64,000 nucleotides of DNA from Clostridia bacterium (GTDB lineage Bacteria; Bacillota; Clostridia; Oscillospirales; Acutalibacteraceae), in assembly GCA_017416765.1 (NCBI GenBank), contig JAFQBE010000024.1:62001-126000 (forward strand), read 5' to 3'. The position numbers and the translations under genes are program-made. The notes beneath the pieces are model-generated. The model ran no database searches. It was not told the DNA's origin and was given only the letters and a program-made list of their open reading frames with translations. Each line of letters begins with the position of its first letter. The first letter of the stretch is position 1. This document shows, piece after piece, positions 45,273-53,727 of the stretch.

Positions 45273-46418
45273 TTACATAAGGCTTCTGTAAAGAGCTTCA
45301 ATTTCTTCAACGCTGATATCGCGCGGATTACCGGGACGGCAAGCATCTGCAAATGCATCTGCTGCAAGTGCCTTGACATCCTCTTCCTTAACAACACCTT
45401 TAAGGCTTGTTACGATACCGACGTCCTCTGCAAGCTGACGGACAGCCTCAACAGCTGCATTTCTTGCATCTTCAAGGCTCATTGCGTCTACACCCTCAAC
45501 GCCCATAGCCTTTGCAATATCGCGGTACTTCTCGCCTGTTGCGGGAGCATTGAATGCCATAACCGCAGGAAGAAGAGTTGCGCAAGCCTTACCGTGGGGC
45601 ATATCGTAATATGCGGAAAGAGTGTGAGCCATGGAGTGGTCAACACCGAGGCCAACATTTGAGAAGCCCATACCGGCAATATACTGACCGAGTGCCATAC
45701 CGTCGCGACCTTCTTTTTCGTTCTTAACTGCACCGCGAAGGCTCTTTGCAATAACCTCAATAGCCTTGATATGGAACATATCGGAAAGTTCCCATGCACC
45801 CTTGGTGATATAGCCTTCGATAGCATGAGTAAGAGCGTCCATACCGGTTGCGGCAGTAAGACCTGCGGGCATAGAAGCCATCATATCGGGGTCAACAACA
45901 GCAACTACAGGAATATCGTGAACATCTACGCATACAAACTTGCGCTTCTTTTCAACATCGGTGATAACATAGTTGATTGTAACCTCAGCTGCAGTACCTG
46001 CTGTTGTGGGAACAGCGATAATGGGAGCGCAGGGATTCTTTGTAGGAGCAACACCTTCAAGAGAACGGACATCTTCAAACTCAGGGTTTGTAATGATGAT
46101 ACCGATAGCCTTAGCAGTATCCATTGAAGAACCGCCGCCGATAGCTACGATACAGTCAGCTTCTGCAGCTTTGTAAGCAGCAACGCCGTTCTGTACATTT
46201 TCAATTGTGGGATTAGCCTTAATATCGGAATAAACAGCGTAAGGAATTTCAGCCTTATCAAGCAGATCTGTAACCTTTGCTGTAATACCGAACTTAATAA
46301 GATCAGGGTCGGAAGCTACAAAAACTTTCTTATAGCCTCTTGCCTTGATTTCGTCCGGAATTGCGGCAATGGCACCTGCACCGTGGTAAGAAACTTCGTT
46401 AAGTACAAATTTGTTCAT
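45273..46418 (-). CDS. iron-containing alcohol dehydrogenase
   Basis: A 381-residue group III dehydrogenase: NAD-binding VAIGGGSSMDTAKAIG, and metal-binding ATGMDALTHAIEGYI with DHSMAHTLSAYYDMPHG. It resembles the lactaldehyde/1,2-propanediol oxidoreductase branch. I chose ATG 46418, with GAGGTG six bases upstream. It has its own promoter and is probably monocistronic. Codon use suggests good expression. Confidence 0.93.
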   Translation of the reverse strand: MNKFVLNEVSYHGAGAIAAIPDEIKARGYKKVFVASDPDLIKFGITAKVTDLLDKAEIPYAVYSDIKANPTIENVQNGVAAYKAAEADCIVAIGGGSSMDTAKAIGIIITNPEFEDVRSLEGVAPTKNPCAPIIAVPTTAGTAAEVTINYVITDVEKKRKFVCVDVHDIPVVAVVDPDMMASMPAGLTAATGMDALTHAIEGYITKGAWELSDMFHIKAIEVIAKSLRGAVKNEKEGRDGMALGQYIAGMGFSNVGLGVDHSMAHTLSAYYDMPHGKACATLLPAVMAFNAPATGEKYRDIAKAMGVEGVDAMSLEDARNAAVEAVRQLAEDVGIVTSLKGVVKEEDVKALAADAFADACRPGNPRDISVEEIEALYRSLM

Positions 46419-46466
46419 TGGAATCACCTCATAATATATTTTTACAGGAGTTATTTCCTGAATACA

Positions 46467-46495
46467 ATTATACATATCAAAGTGTATTAATTCAA
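46467..46495 (-). promoter_or_regulatory. promoter of the second iron ADH gene
   Basis: On the minus strand TTGAAT (46495-46490), 17 bases, TATAAT (46472-46467), about 48 bases upstream of the start. Confidence 0.75.
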
Positions 46496-46521
46496 GTATG
46501 TATGACAACTATAATTAATTT

Positions 46522-48096
46522 TTATGACTCTTTACCCGTATATTCAGCACGATATTGATTAAAGTACTCAATACTAACTATTTCTATTTCAGCATCAGTA
46601 TTTAAACCGTAAAAAGGCCTGAACCGTTCTGCCCATATTTCGGAATGAGGATTCGGTGTATGAATAAATTCAGGATACGGTAACTCACAAACAGCAATAC
46701 GACTTTCGTTGTTTTCCGTCTGAAGTTTAGCAAACTCAATACGAGCCTTATCGTAACTGTTTATCTGTGCGTATATGCTGATAAAAACAATTGAAAGTAC
46801 CGCCGTTACTGCTGTAAATCCACAAGTCAAAACTTTAGTATCAATATTATATAGAACAGTTTCTTGCAATGAATATTCAAACAAATCAACAACAAAAATC
46901 ATGATAAGTAAATGAGCAAAGAAAAAGCATCTTCCACCTATAGGATTAACAACAATCAGCGGCACAACAGAAAGCGGAACACAAAGCAAAACCAGCAAGA
47001 AGCCCAAACATCTTTTTTTATCAATGCAAATTATCAGAACAGCAATAACAGTAGATACATACAATAGCGCAACAAGAATAAACGCAGATTTTAATACAAT
47101 GGATATTACAGAATTATCTGTATCAATAAAATCTAAAAACAACCTTTTACATACAAAAGCAGCCACACTTAGCACATTTAAAACCACTGCCCCAAGTAAC
47201 AGTTTGTTTTTTGATTGTTTACAAGATTTTAAAGCAATCAATAATAATAGAACACTGACAATCAAGCACACTGCAACATTTGAAATAACAACATTATTGC
47301 AGATGGTATAACCGTTACTGAAACAATATTTGATAAGACTGATAAAATCGTCAGGGATTGACCGATATGAATCTTCACCTGCTGAAACAGCATCATAAGC
47401 TGAATTTGAAAACATCCATAAAGCTCCAAAAACAGCACCAAGCAGAAATCCAGCATGTAATGCAAATACTTTTTTATATTTCAGCGCGGTATAAGCCACA
47501 ACCAAAACACCGAAAACGATATTAAAAATTGCAATATTCTCAATAAACGGTGCAGCAATGAAGCCGAGTATAAATGTCAGTAAACACATATATCGTGAGT
47601 AATTTAATCGAGATGAAAGCAATGAATTTTTAACAAAAGCAATATATCCTGCACTTAATAAAGCAGGAGGAACATAGTTAGAGTAGCCCGAAGTCCACAC
47701 AACAGCCTGCGCAAAAATATTCCGTGGCATTATAAAAAAAAGAAACGCAGCAAATAACAATAAAATAGTTTTATTGTTTTTAGCGGATTTACAGCAAAGC
47801 AAACAGCACAATAAATATGATATTGCCATTAATATAGTTTTCAACAATCGACTCCTTGTTAGAGTCAACACTAAAAGGTTACCGAAATATCTGCCGTTAT
47901 ATCCATCGAAAAAATTATCTATTCTTGACAGGCCGATATTTATGCCCCATGACCAATCATCACCGGTATATGGAAATAAATACGCAAGAACTGTAAATAC
48001 CGATAATAAACAAACGCAAATAACAATAAAATTTCTGTTATCTTTATGTACACATGCCAAGGCATAATTTTTAATTTTATCTGATCTGAAGCGCAA
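46522..48096 (-). CDS. DUF6056 family polytopic membrane protein
   Basis: A 524-residue protein with about 11 membrane helices. The family motif FPYTGDDWSWGINIG, with the adjacent DGYNGRYFGNLLV, lies in the first outer loop. This Asp-rich loop and the layout recall GT-C glycosyltransferases, but activity is unproven. The start is TTG at 48096 with GGTGG eight bases upstream. Its AT-rich composition and codon use differ somewhat from its neighbours, and it is flanked by independently transcribed genes, so acquisition by transfer is possible. Confidence 0.78.
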   Translation of the reverse strand: MRFRSDKIKNYALACVHKDNRNFIVICVCLLSVFTVLAYLFPYTGDDWSWGINIGLSRIDNFFDGYNGRYFGNLLVLTLTRSRLLKTILMAISYLLCCLLCCKSAKNNKTILLLFAAFLFFIMPRNIFAQAVVWTSGYSNYVPPALLSAGYIAFVKNSLLSSRLNYSRYMCLLTFILGFIAAPFIENIAIFNIVFGVLVVAYTALKYKKVFALHAGFLLGAVFGALWMFSNSAYDAVSAGEDSYRSIPDDFISLIKYCFSNGYTICNNVVISNVAVCLIVSVLLLLIALKSCKQSKNKLLLGAVVLNVLSVAAFVCKRLFLDFIDTDNSVISIVLKSAFILVALLYVSTVIAVLIICIDKKRCLGFLLVLLCVPLSVVPLIVVNPIGGRCFFFAHLLIMIFVVDLFEYSLQETVLYNIDTKVLTCGFTAVTAVLSIVFISIYAQINSYDKARIEFAKLQTENNESRIAVCELPYPEFIHTPNPHSEIWAERFRPFYGLNTDAEIEIVSIEYFNQYRAEYTGKES

Positions 48097-48183
48097 AATA
48101 GAAACACCACCCTGAAATTAACTGTGTATTGAATTATATCAAAAGCTTTACCCGCTGTCAATTTAACAACATATAACCAAAGG

Positions 48184-48212
48184 TTGACAAATTTATGAAT
48201 GTGTGCTAACAT
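48184..48212 (+). promoter_or_regulatory. promoter of the riboswitch-mntP unit
   Basis: TTGACA (48184-48189), 17 bases, TAACAT (48207-48212). Transcription would begin near 48219, just at the 5' side of the riboswitch. Bases 48097-48183 upstream show nothing else. Confidence 0.78.
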
Positions 48213-48219
48213 ATCAAAA

Positions 48220-48346
48220 GTTCTTATGAGGGAGTAGCAAGCGCAATAAGAAACGCGTAGCAAGTCAACATACTGGTTTTAAACCTGGCTTGTTTTAAAT
48301 TGCGAGACTCATGTATATCTTTTTTGCTATGCATGGGGTCTTTATA
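48220..48346 (+). ncRNA. yybP-ykoY manganese riboswitch
   Basis: The conserved parts of the Mn2+-sensing aptamer are visible: the closing stem ATGAG/CTCAT (48226-48230 with 48308-48312), GGGAGTAGC (48230-48238), GTCAACATAC (48264-48273) and GCGAGAC (48302-48308). It lies directly upstream of an mntP-type manganese exporter. In the known class, bound Mn2+ stabilises the fold and turns export on. Downstream, CTATGC (48327-48332) can pair with GCATAG (48367-48372) to break the terminator. Confidence 0.93.
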
Positions 48347-48358
48347 TGATTAAGAGAA

Positions 48359-48395
48359 AATCCTGCGCATAGTAATTATGCACAGGATTATTTTT
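48359..48395 (+). terminator. attenuator terminator of the Mn riboswitch
   Basis: Arms AATCCTG.GCATA and TATGC.CAGGATT followed by ATTTTT, located between the aptamer and mntP. Its 5' arm can be captured by the upstream CTATGC segment, giving the expected on/off switch. Confidence 0.85.
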
Positions 48396-48419
48396 ATCAG
48401 ATTAAGGCAGGAAATAGAA

Positions 48420-49010
48420 ATGGAGCTTAATTTTTCGTTTGTTCTCACCAGCGCAATGCTCGGTATCGGGCTTGCGATGGACGCTTTTTCGGTATCGCTT
48501 GCCAACGGACTTAACGAACCGAAAATGAATAAGCGCAAGCTTTGTGCTGTTGCGGGAATATTTGCATTTTTCCAGGCACTCATGCCGATGATTGGCTGGG
48601 TATGCGTACATACATTCGTACAGTATTTTCAGAAATTTGAAAAGTTTATCCCGTGGATTGCGCTTGCACTTTTGATTTACATAGGCGGTCAGATGCTTTA
48701 TGACGGAATAAAGAAAAAATGTCCTGAAGGTGAAGAAGGCTGCCACGCAGTAACCTTTAAAATGCTTATTGTTCAGGGCGTTGCAACATCAATTGATGCG
48801 CTTTCCGTTGGGTTCACAATATCGGAATACAATTTACCTATGGCACTTATATGTGCTGCAATTATCGCTGTACTGACCTTTGTAATATGTACCGCAGGCA
48901 TTCTGATAGGTAAGAAATTCGGTACTAAGCTCGCAGACAAAGCTTCAATTTTTGGAGGCATAATACTTATATTAATCGGTATAGAAATTCTTGTAACCGG
49001 TATATTTTAA
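48420..49010 (+). CDS. mntP: manganese efflux pump MntP
   Basis: A 196-residue membrane exporter with six helices arranged as two repeats. The conserved Asp motifs GIGLAMDAFSVSLANG and VATSIDALSVGF form the metal path. It expels excess Mn2+. I chose ATG 48420 (AGG site at ~8 bases) since the longer frame starts inside the attenuator hairpin. Its regulation by the upstream manganese riboswitch fits its function. Confidence 0.97.
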   Translation: MELNFSFVLTSAMLGIGLAMDAFSVSLANGLNEPKMNKRKLCAVAGIFAFFQALMPMIGWVCVHTFVQYFQKFEKFIPWIALALLIYIGGQMLYDGIKKKCPEGEEGCHAVTFKMLIVQGVATSIDALSVGFTISEYNLPMALICAAIIAVLTFVICTAGILIGKKFGTKLADKASIFGGIILILIGIEILVTGIF

Positions 49011-49025
49011 CAGTAACATATCACA

Positions 49026-49056
49026 GCGGGACACTTGATTATTTCAGGTGTCCCGC
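49026..49056. terminator. bidirectional terminator after mntP
   Basis: A 9-bp stem (GCGGGACAC with GTGTCCCGC) followed by CTATTTTTAATATTT on the plus strand; it also lies just past the stop of the convergent minus-strand gene. Confidence 0.85.
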
Positions 49057-49062
49057 CTATTT

Positions 49063-50001
49063 TTAATATTTAGCTTCCTCGTCAGAGTAAACCAATTCAC
49101 CGTTCAGGTCAAAAATCTGTTTTACATAATTTGAATCCGGCAAGGCTATGGGATTATCGTGGACGGTTTTAAGTTCTTCCCAGTATAATACCGGGGCTTT
49201 ATATGTGTAACCCAGACTATCAACGGTAACTACATAAACACAAATATTATCACCTTTCGATACATAATATGTCTTATCTATAGTAGAAGAATAAGAACCT
49301 TGATTATATGTATGTGAAGCCTTGACATCGTTTGTTATATCCTCACGCGAAATTTCATTGCCGTTTTTCTCGGTAACAAGATAAAACTTATCCATATAAG
49401 CGTAATCTGTCTTGTAAAAATCAATACTATAGGCTGTACCGATATGTGCTTTTCCATTATTAACTCTTGTACCGTCAACAGAATACGAACCCCAAAGTGT
49501 AGGAAGAATTTCATCCCAAAGATTCATCAAATCATTACCTTCAAGGTATTCTGTCTGAACTGTACCGTCTGTTTCAATGCTGACCGAAGGATAACAGTTT
49601 TCTTTTATAAACGCATCTACAGATACTGCTCCGCTGAACAAATTTCCATTTTTAGTGAGTTCAGTTTTCTCATTATCAGTAGTAACAAAAATACGCATAC
49701 CATTTGTAATGACTTTAGGTATAATATTGAAGCTTACTTTAGCGGTATTTGTTTCAGCATCAAGCCCTCCGATTTTCATTTCAGCACTTGTGAGAATGCT
49801 TGCCTGTTTTTTTAATTGCTCATCAACATTTGAATAAATATCATTAATTTCATAATTCATGTTTGAAATTTGGCTTTGAAGATTGGACTGGTTTGCGGCA
49901 ATGCGCGATTCAAGTTCATCTGTTTTTTCGAACAAATGAAACACACATACGACTAAAGCGGCTGACACAAGCCAAGGCAAAAGCTTTTTAAATTTCTCCA
50001 T
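49063..50001 (-). CDS. membrane-anchored coiled-coil protein of unknown function
   Basis: A 312-residue protein that I do not recognise. A membrane helix at about residues 7-24 is followed by a heptad-rich coiled coil (~25-75, with EKTDELESRIAANQSNLQSQ) and then a beta-rich extracytoplasmic domain of ~230 residues without Cys or obvious catalytic motif. I chose ATG 50001 with GGGAGG at good spacing. The gene is monocistronic and sits behind an elaborate structured leader with an attenuator-like terminator (50030-50171), so its expression is probably regulated by transcription termination. Confidence 0.75.
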   Translation of the reverse strand: MEKFKKLLPWLVSAALVVCVFHLFEKTDELESRIAANQSNLQSQISNMNYEINDIYSNVDEQLKKQASILTSAEMKIGGLDAETNTAKVSFNIIPKVITNGMRIFVTTDNEKTELTKNGNLFSGAVSVDAFIKENCYPSVSIETDGTVQTEYLEGNDLMNLWDEILPTLWGSYSVDGTRVNNGKAHIGTAYSIDFYKTDYAYMDKFYLVTEKNGNEISREDITNDVKASHTYNQGSYSSTIDKTYYVSKGDNICVYVVTVDSLGYTYKAPVLYWEELKTVHDNPIALPDSNYVKQIFDLNGELVYSDEEAKY

Positions 50002-50029
50002 TATTAAATTCCTCCCGAATAATAAAAAA

Positions 50030-50049
50030 TGCGCAGTCAAAGCTGCGCA
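50030..50049 (-). terminator. leader terminator (attenuator) upstream of the unknown gene
   Basis: On the minus strand a 7-bp stem (TGCGCAG with CTGCGCA, 6-base loop) is followed by TTTTTTATTATT, just 10 bases before the ribosome binding site. One arm can instead pair with CGCAGC at 50057-50062, giving an antiterminator. Confidence 0.8.
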
Positions 50050-50051
50050 CG

Positions 50052-50171
50052 AAAAACGCAGCCTCGATTTCTGTTACCACACAGTTCATTCCTCAGACAG
50101 GATATGACAATCAAAGCATACATTTTTACCAAAAGTATGCCTGTCTGATCGAATTTTAAACTGTGTGGTAA
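50052..50171 (-). ncRNA. structured leader RNA, candidate unidentified riboswitch/attenuator
   Basis: On the minus strand the fold contains three nested stems. P1 has 13 bp (50171-50159 with 50086-50074), P2 has 9 bp (50148-50140 with 50101-50093) and P3 has 6 bp (50140-50135 with 50121-50116). A junction segment TTCGAT (50153-50148) can pair with ATCGAG (50068-50063) outside P1, a possible pseudoknot adjoining the antiterminator arm. It does not match the consensus of riboswitch classes I know. A possible extended -10 (TGATAAAAT) lies at 50184-50176. Confidence 0.6.
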
Positions 50172-50223
50172 TTTTATTTTATCACATATCAGTAAGAAAA
50201 TAAAGTATTTTTAAATAAAAAGC

Positions 50224-50253
50224 GTCAGGCAAGGCTAACAAGCACCGCCTGAC
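50224..50253 (-). terminator. terminator after the zinc-ribbon membrane protein
   Basis: A 7-bp stem (GTCAGGC with GCCTGAC) followed by GCTTTTTATTT on the minus strand, 11 bases after the stop. It isolates the structured leader that follows. Confidence 0.82.
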
Positions 50254-50263
50254 ACAATTTTTA

Positions 50264-50680
50264 TTATGAATTTTTTGTAACTTTCACTCTGCATTTCGGG
50301 CAGGTTACAGATATCTTGCCCTTTCCTTTAGGTATGCGTAAAGATGCACCGCAATTTTTACATTTAAAATACTTGTGTGTTTTTCTGTCGCGGATTCTGT
50401 TTTTCAAAAGTTTAAATTCTGCCACAGGCTTTTCCATAAGCTGTAAAAATTTATACCTTTCATCACTGCGCTTTGCAATATTCTTTGAAAGCATACGCCA
50501 TACAGCAATTGCCAGCACAGCTATTGCAATAAAGTATAGATAGCGCAACGGACGAAAATTTGACAAAAATGTAAGGATGCAGCTGAAAACAAACAGTGCT
50601 GCAACAAGCTCATCAGGTCCATAACGACCAATCATATATTTTTGCAGCGCAGCAGCCGCCCTTTGAAAATAGCCTTTCAT
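50264..50680 (-). CDS. small membrane protein with C-terminal zinc ribbon
   Basis: A 138-residue protein with two membrane helices (about 25-62) and a C-terminal zinc ribbon (CKNCG ~106-110, CPKCR ~127-131). The hairpin motif RIPKGKGKISVTCP is typical of rubredoxin-like ribbons in Firmicutes. The function is unknown. GGAAG precedes the ATG. Probably a single gene between its own terminator and the DUF3006 gene. Confidence 0.75.
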   Translation of the reverse strand: MKGYFQRAAAALQKYMIGRYGPDELVAALFVFSCILTFLSNFRPLRYLYFIAIAVLAIAVWRMLSKNIAKRSDERYKFLQLMEKPVAEFKLLKNRIRDRKTHKYFKCKNCGASLRIPKGKGKISVTCPKCRVKVTKNS

Positions 50681-50760
50681 TTCTCAATACTTCCTTAACT
50701 GATTTATTTCAGTTCAATTATAGCACATGATTGTGTCGAAAAAATTGAAAATTTTAAAAC

Positions 50761-50979
50761 TTATTCATCAAACAGGCTTTCCTGCAAATTAAAAAGCTTT
50801 TCTCGCCTCTCATTTTCTTCTTCGGGACAAAGCTCATATAAACCGTTGTTCTCCACCAACACACTACCCTCTTTAGCACCATAAGGCAGATAAAAAAAAT
50901 CGAGTTCAGTCATTTCACCGTTTTCGTTTTCACAAACGGCAAAGCCGTCTTCAATTCTGTCCACAATCAGCATTTTCAT
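50761..50979 (-). CDS. DUF3006 domain protein
   Basis: A 72-residue acidic protein of the DUF3006 family (VDRIEDGFAVCENENGEM). Such genes commonly follow a ComEC-like hydrolase gene, as here; the ATG overlaps that gene's stop by 4 bases. Function unknown; co-expression with the hydrolase is very likely. A second ATG two codons downstream is possible. Confidence 0.88.
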   Translation of the reverse strand: MKMLIVDRIEDGFAVCENENGEMTELDFFYLPYGAKEGSVLVENNGLYELCPEEENERREKLFNLQESLFDE

Positions 50980-51875
50980 TTTTCGGTATACACCTCAATG
51001 GTATTATTGGTTACAGTAAAAACTATACTTCCGTCTTCATCCGTACGGTAAACGGGTATTTCCAAATCATATATTGCTTCAATAACTTCCCTGTGCGGAT
51101 GACCGTAATCGTTATTTTCGCCGCAGGATATTACGGCATAACCGGGATTTACCGCATTCAAAAATCCGAGAGTATTAGATGTTGAGCTGCCGTGATGACC
51201 GAGTTTAAATACATCAGCAGACAAATCGTATTCAGAATTAATCAACTGCTTTTCAACCTGTTTTTCAGCATCTCCGGTAAACAAAAAGCTTCTGCCCTGA
51301 TAAGTCAGCTTTACAACTACAGACATATTGTTAAGATTTTCATCCTGCTCAAACGGAGCAAAAATTTCAAATTCCGCACCGCCAACAGAATAAACATTAC
51401 CGGGCACAGCTGCAATGATGCGCGCACCACTGCTTTTAGCCGCAGTAAGCAGCTTTTCATATGTCATTGTTGTAGGAGTATTTGATTTTGAAAGACGGGG
51501 CATGATAATATTTGAAACCGCACTTGCTTCAATAACCTCGGCAAGTCCGCCGATATGGTCGGAATGAGGATGCGTGGCAACTATATATTCAAAGCTATCA
51601 GCATTGTACTTATCAAGATAATCAAGAACGGTTTGTTCATTGCCGTTTTCACCTGCGTCAATAAGCATATTTTTACCGTTTGACTGAATAAGTACACAAT
51701 CACCTTGTCCGATATCAATAAAATGCACAGCGAAATCGGCATTTAGGTTTTCGGGTGTTTCGCCGCTGAAAAACGGTAAATCCGCCTTTTCAGATAGCAA
51801 AACAATTATCAGCAAAATTATAACTGTTACAAGTGAAGTAACGGTTTTATTTTTTGCGCTTTTTCGGTTGGCCAT
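50976..51875 (-). CDS. ComEC/Rec2-like metallo-beta-lactamase-fold hydrolase
   Basis: A ~299-residue membrane-anchored MBL-fold protein: one N-terminal helix (~12-30), then FIDIGQGDCVLIQ, metal motif THPHSDHIGG, FTGDAEKQVE and LGHHGSSTSN. It matches the soluble C-terminal domain of ComEC without the channel. Proposed activities include extracellular nuclease or phosphodiesterase. I chose ATG 51875 (GAGGTAAG site), which overlaps the end of ygiQ by 29 bases. Confidence 0.87.
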   Translation of the reverse strand: MANRKSAKNKTVTSLVTVIILLIIVLLSEKADLPFFSGETPENLNADFAVHFIDIGQGDCVLIQSNGKNMLIDAGENGNEQTVLDYLDKYNADSFEYIVATHPHSDHIGGLAEVIEASAVSNIIMPRLSKSNTPTTMTYEKLLTAAKSSGARIIAAVPGNVYSVGGAEFEIFAPFEQDENLNNMSVVVKLTYQGRSFLFTGDAEKQVEKQLINSEYDLSADVFKLGHHGSSTSNTLGFLNAVNPGYAVISCGENNDYGHPHREVIEAIYDLEIPVYRTDEDGSIVFTVTNNTIEVYTEK

Positions 51876-53724
51876 AGCTTTTCTTACCTCTGAAATCGTT
51901 ATTTTTTGCAGATTTGTTGTGTCCTTGTGCAGGCTGTGAATCACCCTTAATCAGGCAATTGGGTCCGCTGCCGATTAAATCAGCTCTGCCCGCACGCTTT
52001 AACGCTTCAGTTACAAGGGCTTTGTTTTTCGGGTTGAAATACTGAAGTAATGCACGCTGTAAAGCCTTATCGTGTTCTGATTTTGCAACATAAACCTCTT
52101 TTAATGTATACGGGTCAAGCCCCGTATAAAACATACAGGTTGAAACCGTACCTGGGGTCGGATAAAAATCCTGAACCTGTTCGGGACGGATTTTGTTTTT
52201 CTTCAGAAACAGCGCAAGCTCAACTGCATCCTTGAGTGTACTGCCTGGGTGCGATGACATAAGGTAAGGAACAAGATACTGCTCTTTACCGATTTCTTTA
52301 TTATACTTATAATAACGCTTTGCAAATTCAAGGTAGGTTTCAATATGCGGTTTGCCCATAGAATCAAGAACCGCTGCCGAACAATGCTCGGGTGCAACCT
52401 TGAGCTGACCGCTGATATGGTGCTGAACAAGCTCGCGGAAAAACTTATCGTCTTTATCAGCGATAAGATAATCAAAGCGTATACCGGAGCGTACAAAGAC
52501 CTTTTTGATTTTAGGTAAGGAGCGCACTTCACGCAGAATATCAAGGTATTCCTCATGGTTGGCTATAAGATTCGGGCAAGGCTTTGGGGCAAGGCATTTT
52601 TTACCCTTGCAAAGCCCTTTTTCAAGCTGAATATCACAAGCTGGTCTGCGGAAATTTGCCGTAGGACCGCCGACATCGTGAATATATCCCTTAAAATTCG
52701 GCATAGATGTAAGAAGCTTTGCTTCTTCAACAACCGACTGTTTGCTTCTTGATGTAATAAACCTGCCCTGATGAAAGGCAAGCGAACAGAAATTACACGC
52801 ACCGTAGCAGCCGCGGTTGTGAGTAATTGAAAATTCAACCTCTTCAATAGCCAGCACACCGCCCTTTGAAGCATAAACGGGATGCACGGCACGCATAAAC
52901 GGCAGCTTATAAACCGCATCGAGCTCCTCAGTTGTAAGCGGGGGCATAGGCGGATTCTGCACAAGTATTTTATTGCCATGGCGCTGTTTAATCAGCTTAC
53001 CTCGGATATGGTCAGCCTCATCCATTTGTATGCGGCAGGAAACGGCATATTCGCGCTTGTTATTTACAACATTTTCAAATGACGGACATTCTGCACCCAT
53101 AAGCGGAGTTTCACGCACATCACAGGCATAGCAAGTACCTTTAATATCTCTGATTGTGCTGATATGTTCACCTTTAGCAAGTCTGTCAGCAATTTCTGCG
53201 GTCTGCTTTTCGCCCATACCGTAGGAAAGCAAATCCGCCTGTGAATCAAAAAGAATTGAACGGCGCACTTTATCATCCCAATAATCATAATGTGCAAAGC
53301 GACGCAAAGAGGCTTCAAGCCCCCCGATAATTATCGGCACATCACCGTAAAGCTCACGGATTTTATTACAGTAAACTATAACTGCTCTGTCCGGTCTTTT
53401 ACCGCCTATACCGCCGGGTGAATATGCATCATCATGTCTGCGTTTTTTGGCTGCGGTATAATGTGCAACCATTGAATCTATATTACCGCTGCTGACAAAA
53501 AAACCAAGGCGCGGCTTACCAAAGCGCATAAAATCATCATTATTGCGCCAATCCGGCTGTGCCAGAAAAGCAACGCGATATCCCCTGCTTTCAAGCACAC
53601 GGCAAATTATTGAAGCACCAAAGCTCGGGTGGTCAACATACGCATCACCGCAGACATATACAAAGTCTATGCTATCCCACCCGCGTTCTTTTACTTCCTG
53701 CATATTTATAGGAAAAAACGGCAT
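51847..53724 (-). CDS. ygiQ: YgiQ family radical SAM protein
   Basis: A 625-residue radical SAM protein. An N-terminal cobalamin-binding-like region (CGDAYVDHPSFGASIICRVL) is followed by the radical SAM motif CYGACNFC (Cys 306, 310, 313) and the C-terminal UPF0313 part (APEHCSAAVLDSMGKP, SSHPGSTLKDAVEL). The last ~40 residues are basic. The reaction is not known. GAGG lies inside the ftsK end and the gene follows ftsK by 3 bases. Confidence 0.93.
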   Translation of the reverse strand: MPFFPINMQEVKERGWDSIDFVYVCGDAYVDHPSFGASIICRVLESRGYRVAFLAQPDWRNNDDFMRFGKPRLGFFVSSGNIDSMVAHYTAAKKRRHDDAYSPGGIGGKRPDRAVIVYCNKIRELYGDVPIIIGGLEASLRRFAHYDYWDDKVRRSILFDSQADLLSYGMGEKQTAEIADRLAKGEHISTIRDIKGTCYACDVRETPLMGAECPSFENVVNNKREYAVSCRIQMDEADHIRGKLIKQRHGNKILVQNPPMPPLTTEELDAVYKLPFMRAVHPVYASKGGVLAIEEVEFSITHNRGCYGACNFCSLAFHQGRFITSRSKQSVVEEAKLLTSMPNFKGYIHDVGGPTANFRRPACDIQLEKGLCKGKKCLAPKPCPNLIANHEEYLDILREVRSLPKIKKVFVRSGIRFDYLIADKDDKFFRELVQHHISGQLKVAPEHCSAAVLDSMGKPHIETYLEFAKRYYKYNKEIGKEQYLVPYLMSSHPGSTLKDAVELALFLKKNKIRPEQVQDFYPTPGTVSTCMFYTGLDPYTLKEVYVAKSEHDKALQRALLQYFNPKNKALVTEALKRAGRADLIGSGPNCLIKGDSQPAQGHNKSAKNNDFRGKKSYGQPKKRKK

Positions 53725-53727
53725 TTT

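Noticed and set aside
50074..50171. The 98-bp palindromic segment as a MITE or IS end
   Set aside because: No target-site duplication, no second copy in the window, and the additional nested stems and coupled terminator fit a leader RNA better. Not fully excluded without a genome-wide search.
50002..50186. Leader as a T-box, c-di-GMP, SAM, NiCo, ZTP or guanidine riboswitch
   Set aside because: None of the conserved cores of these classes could be found in either orientation.
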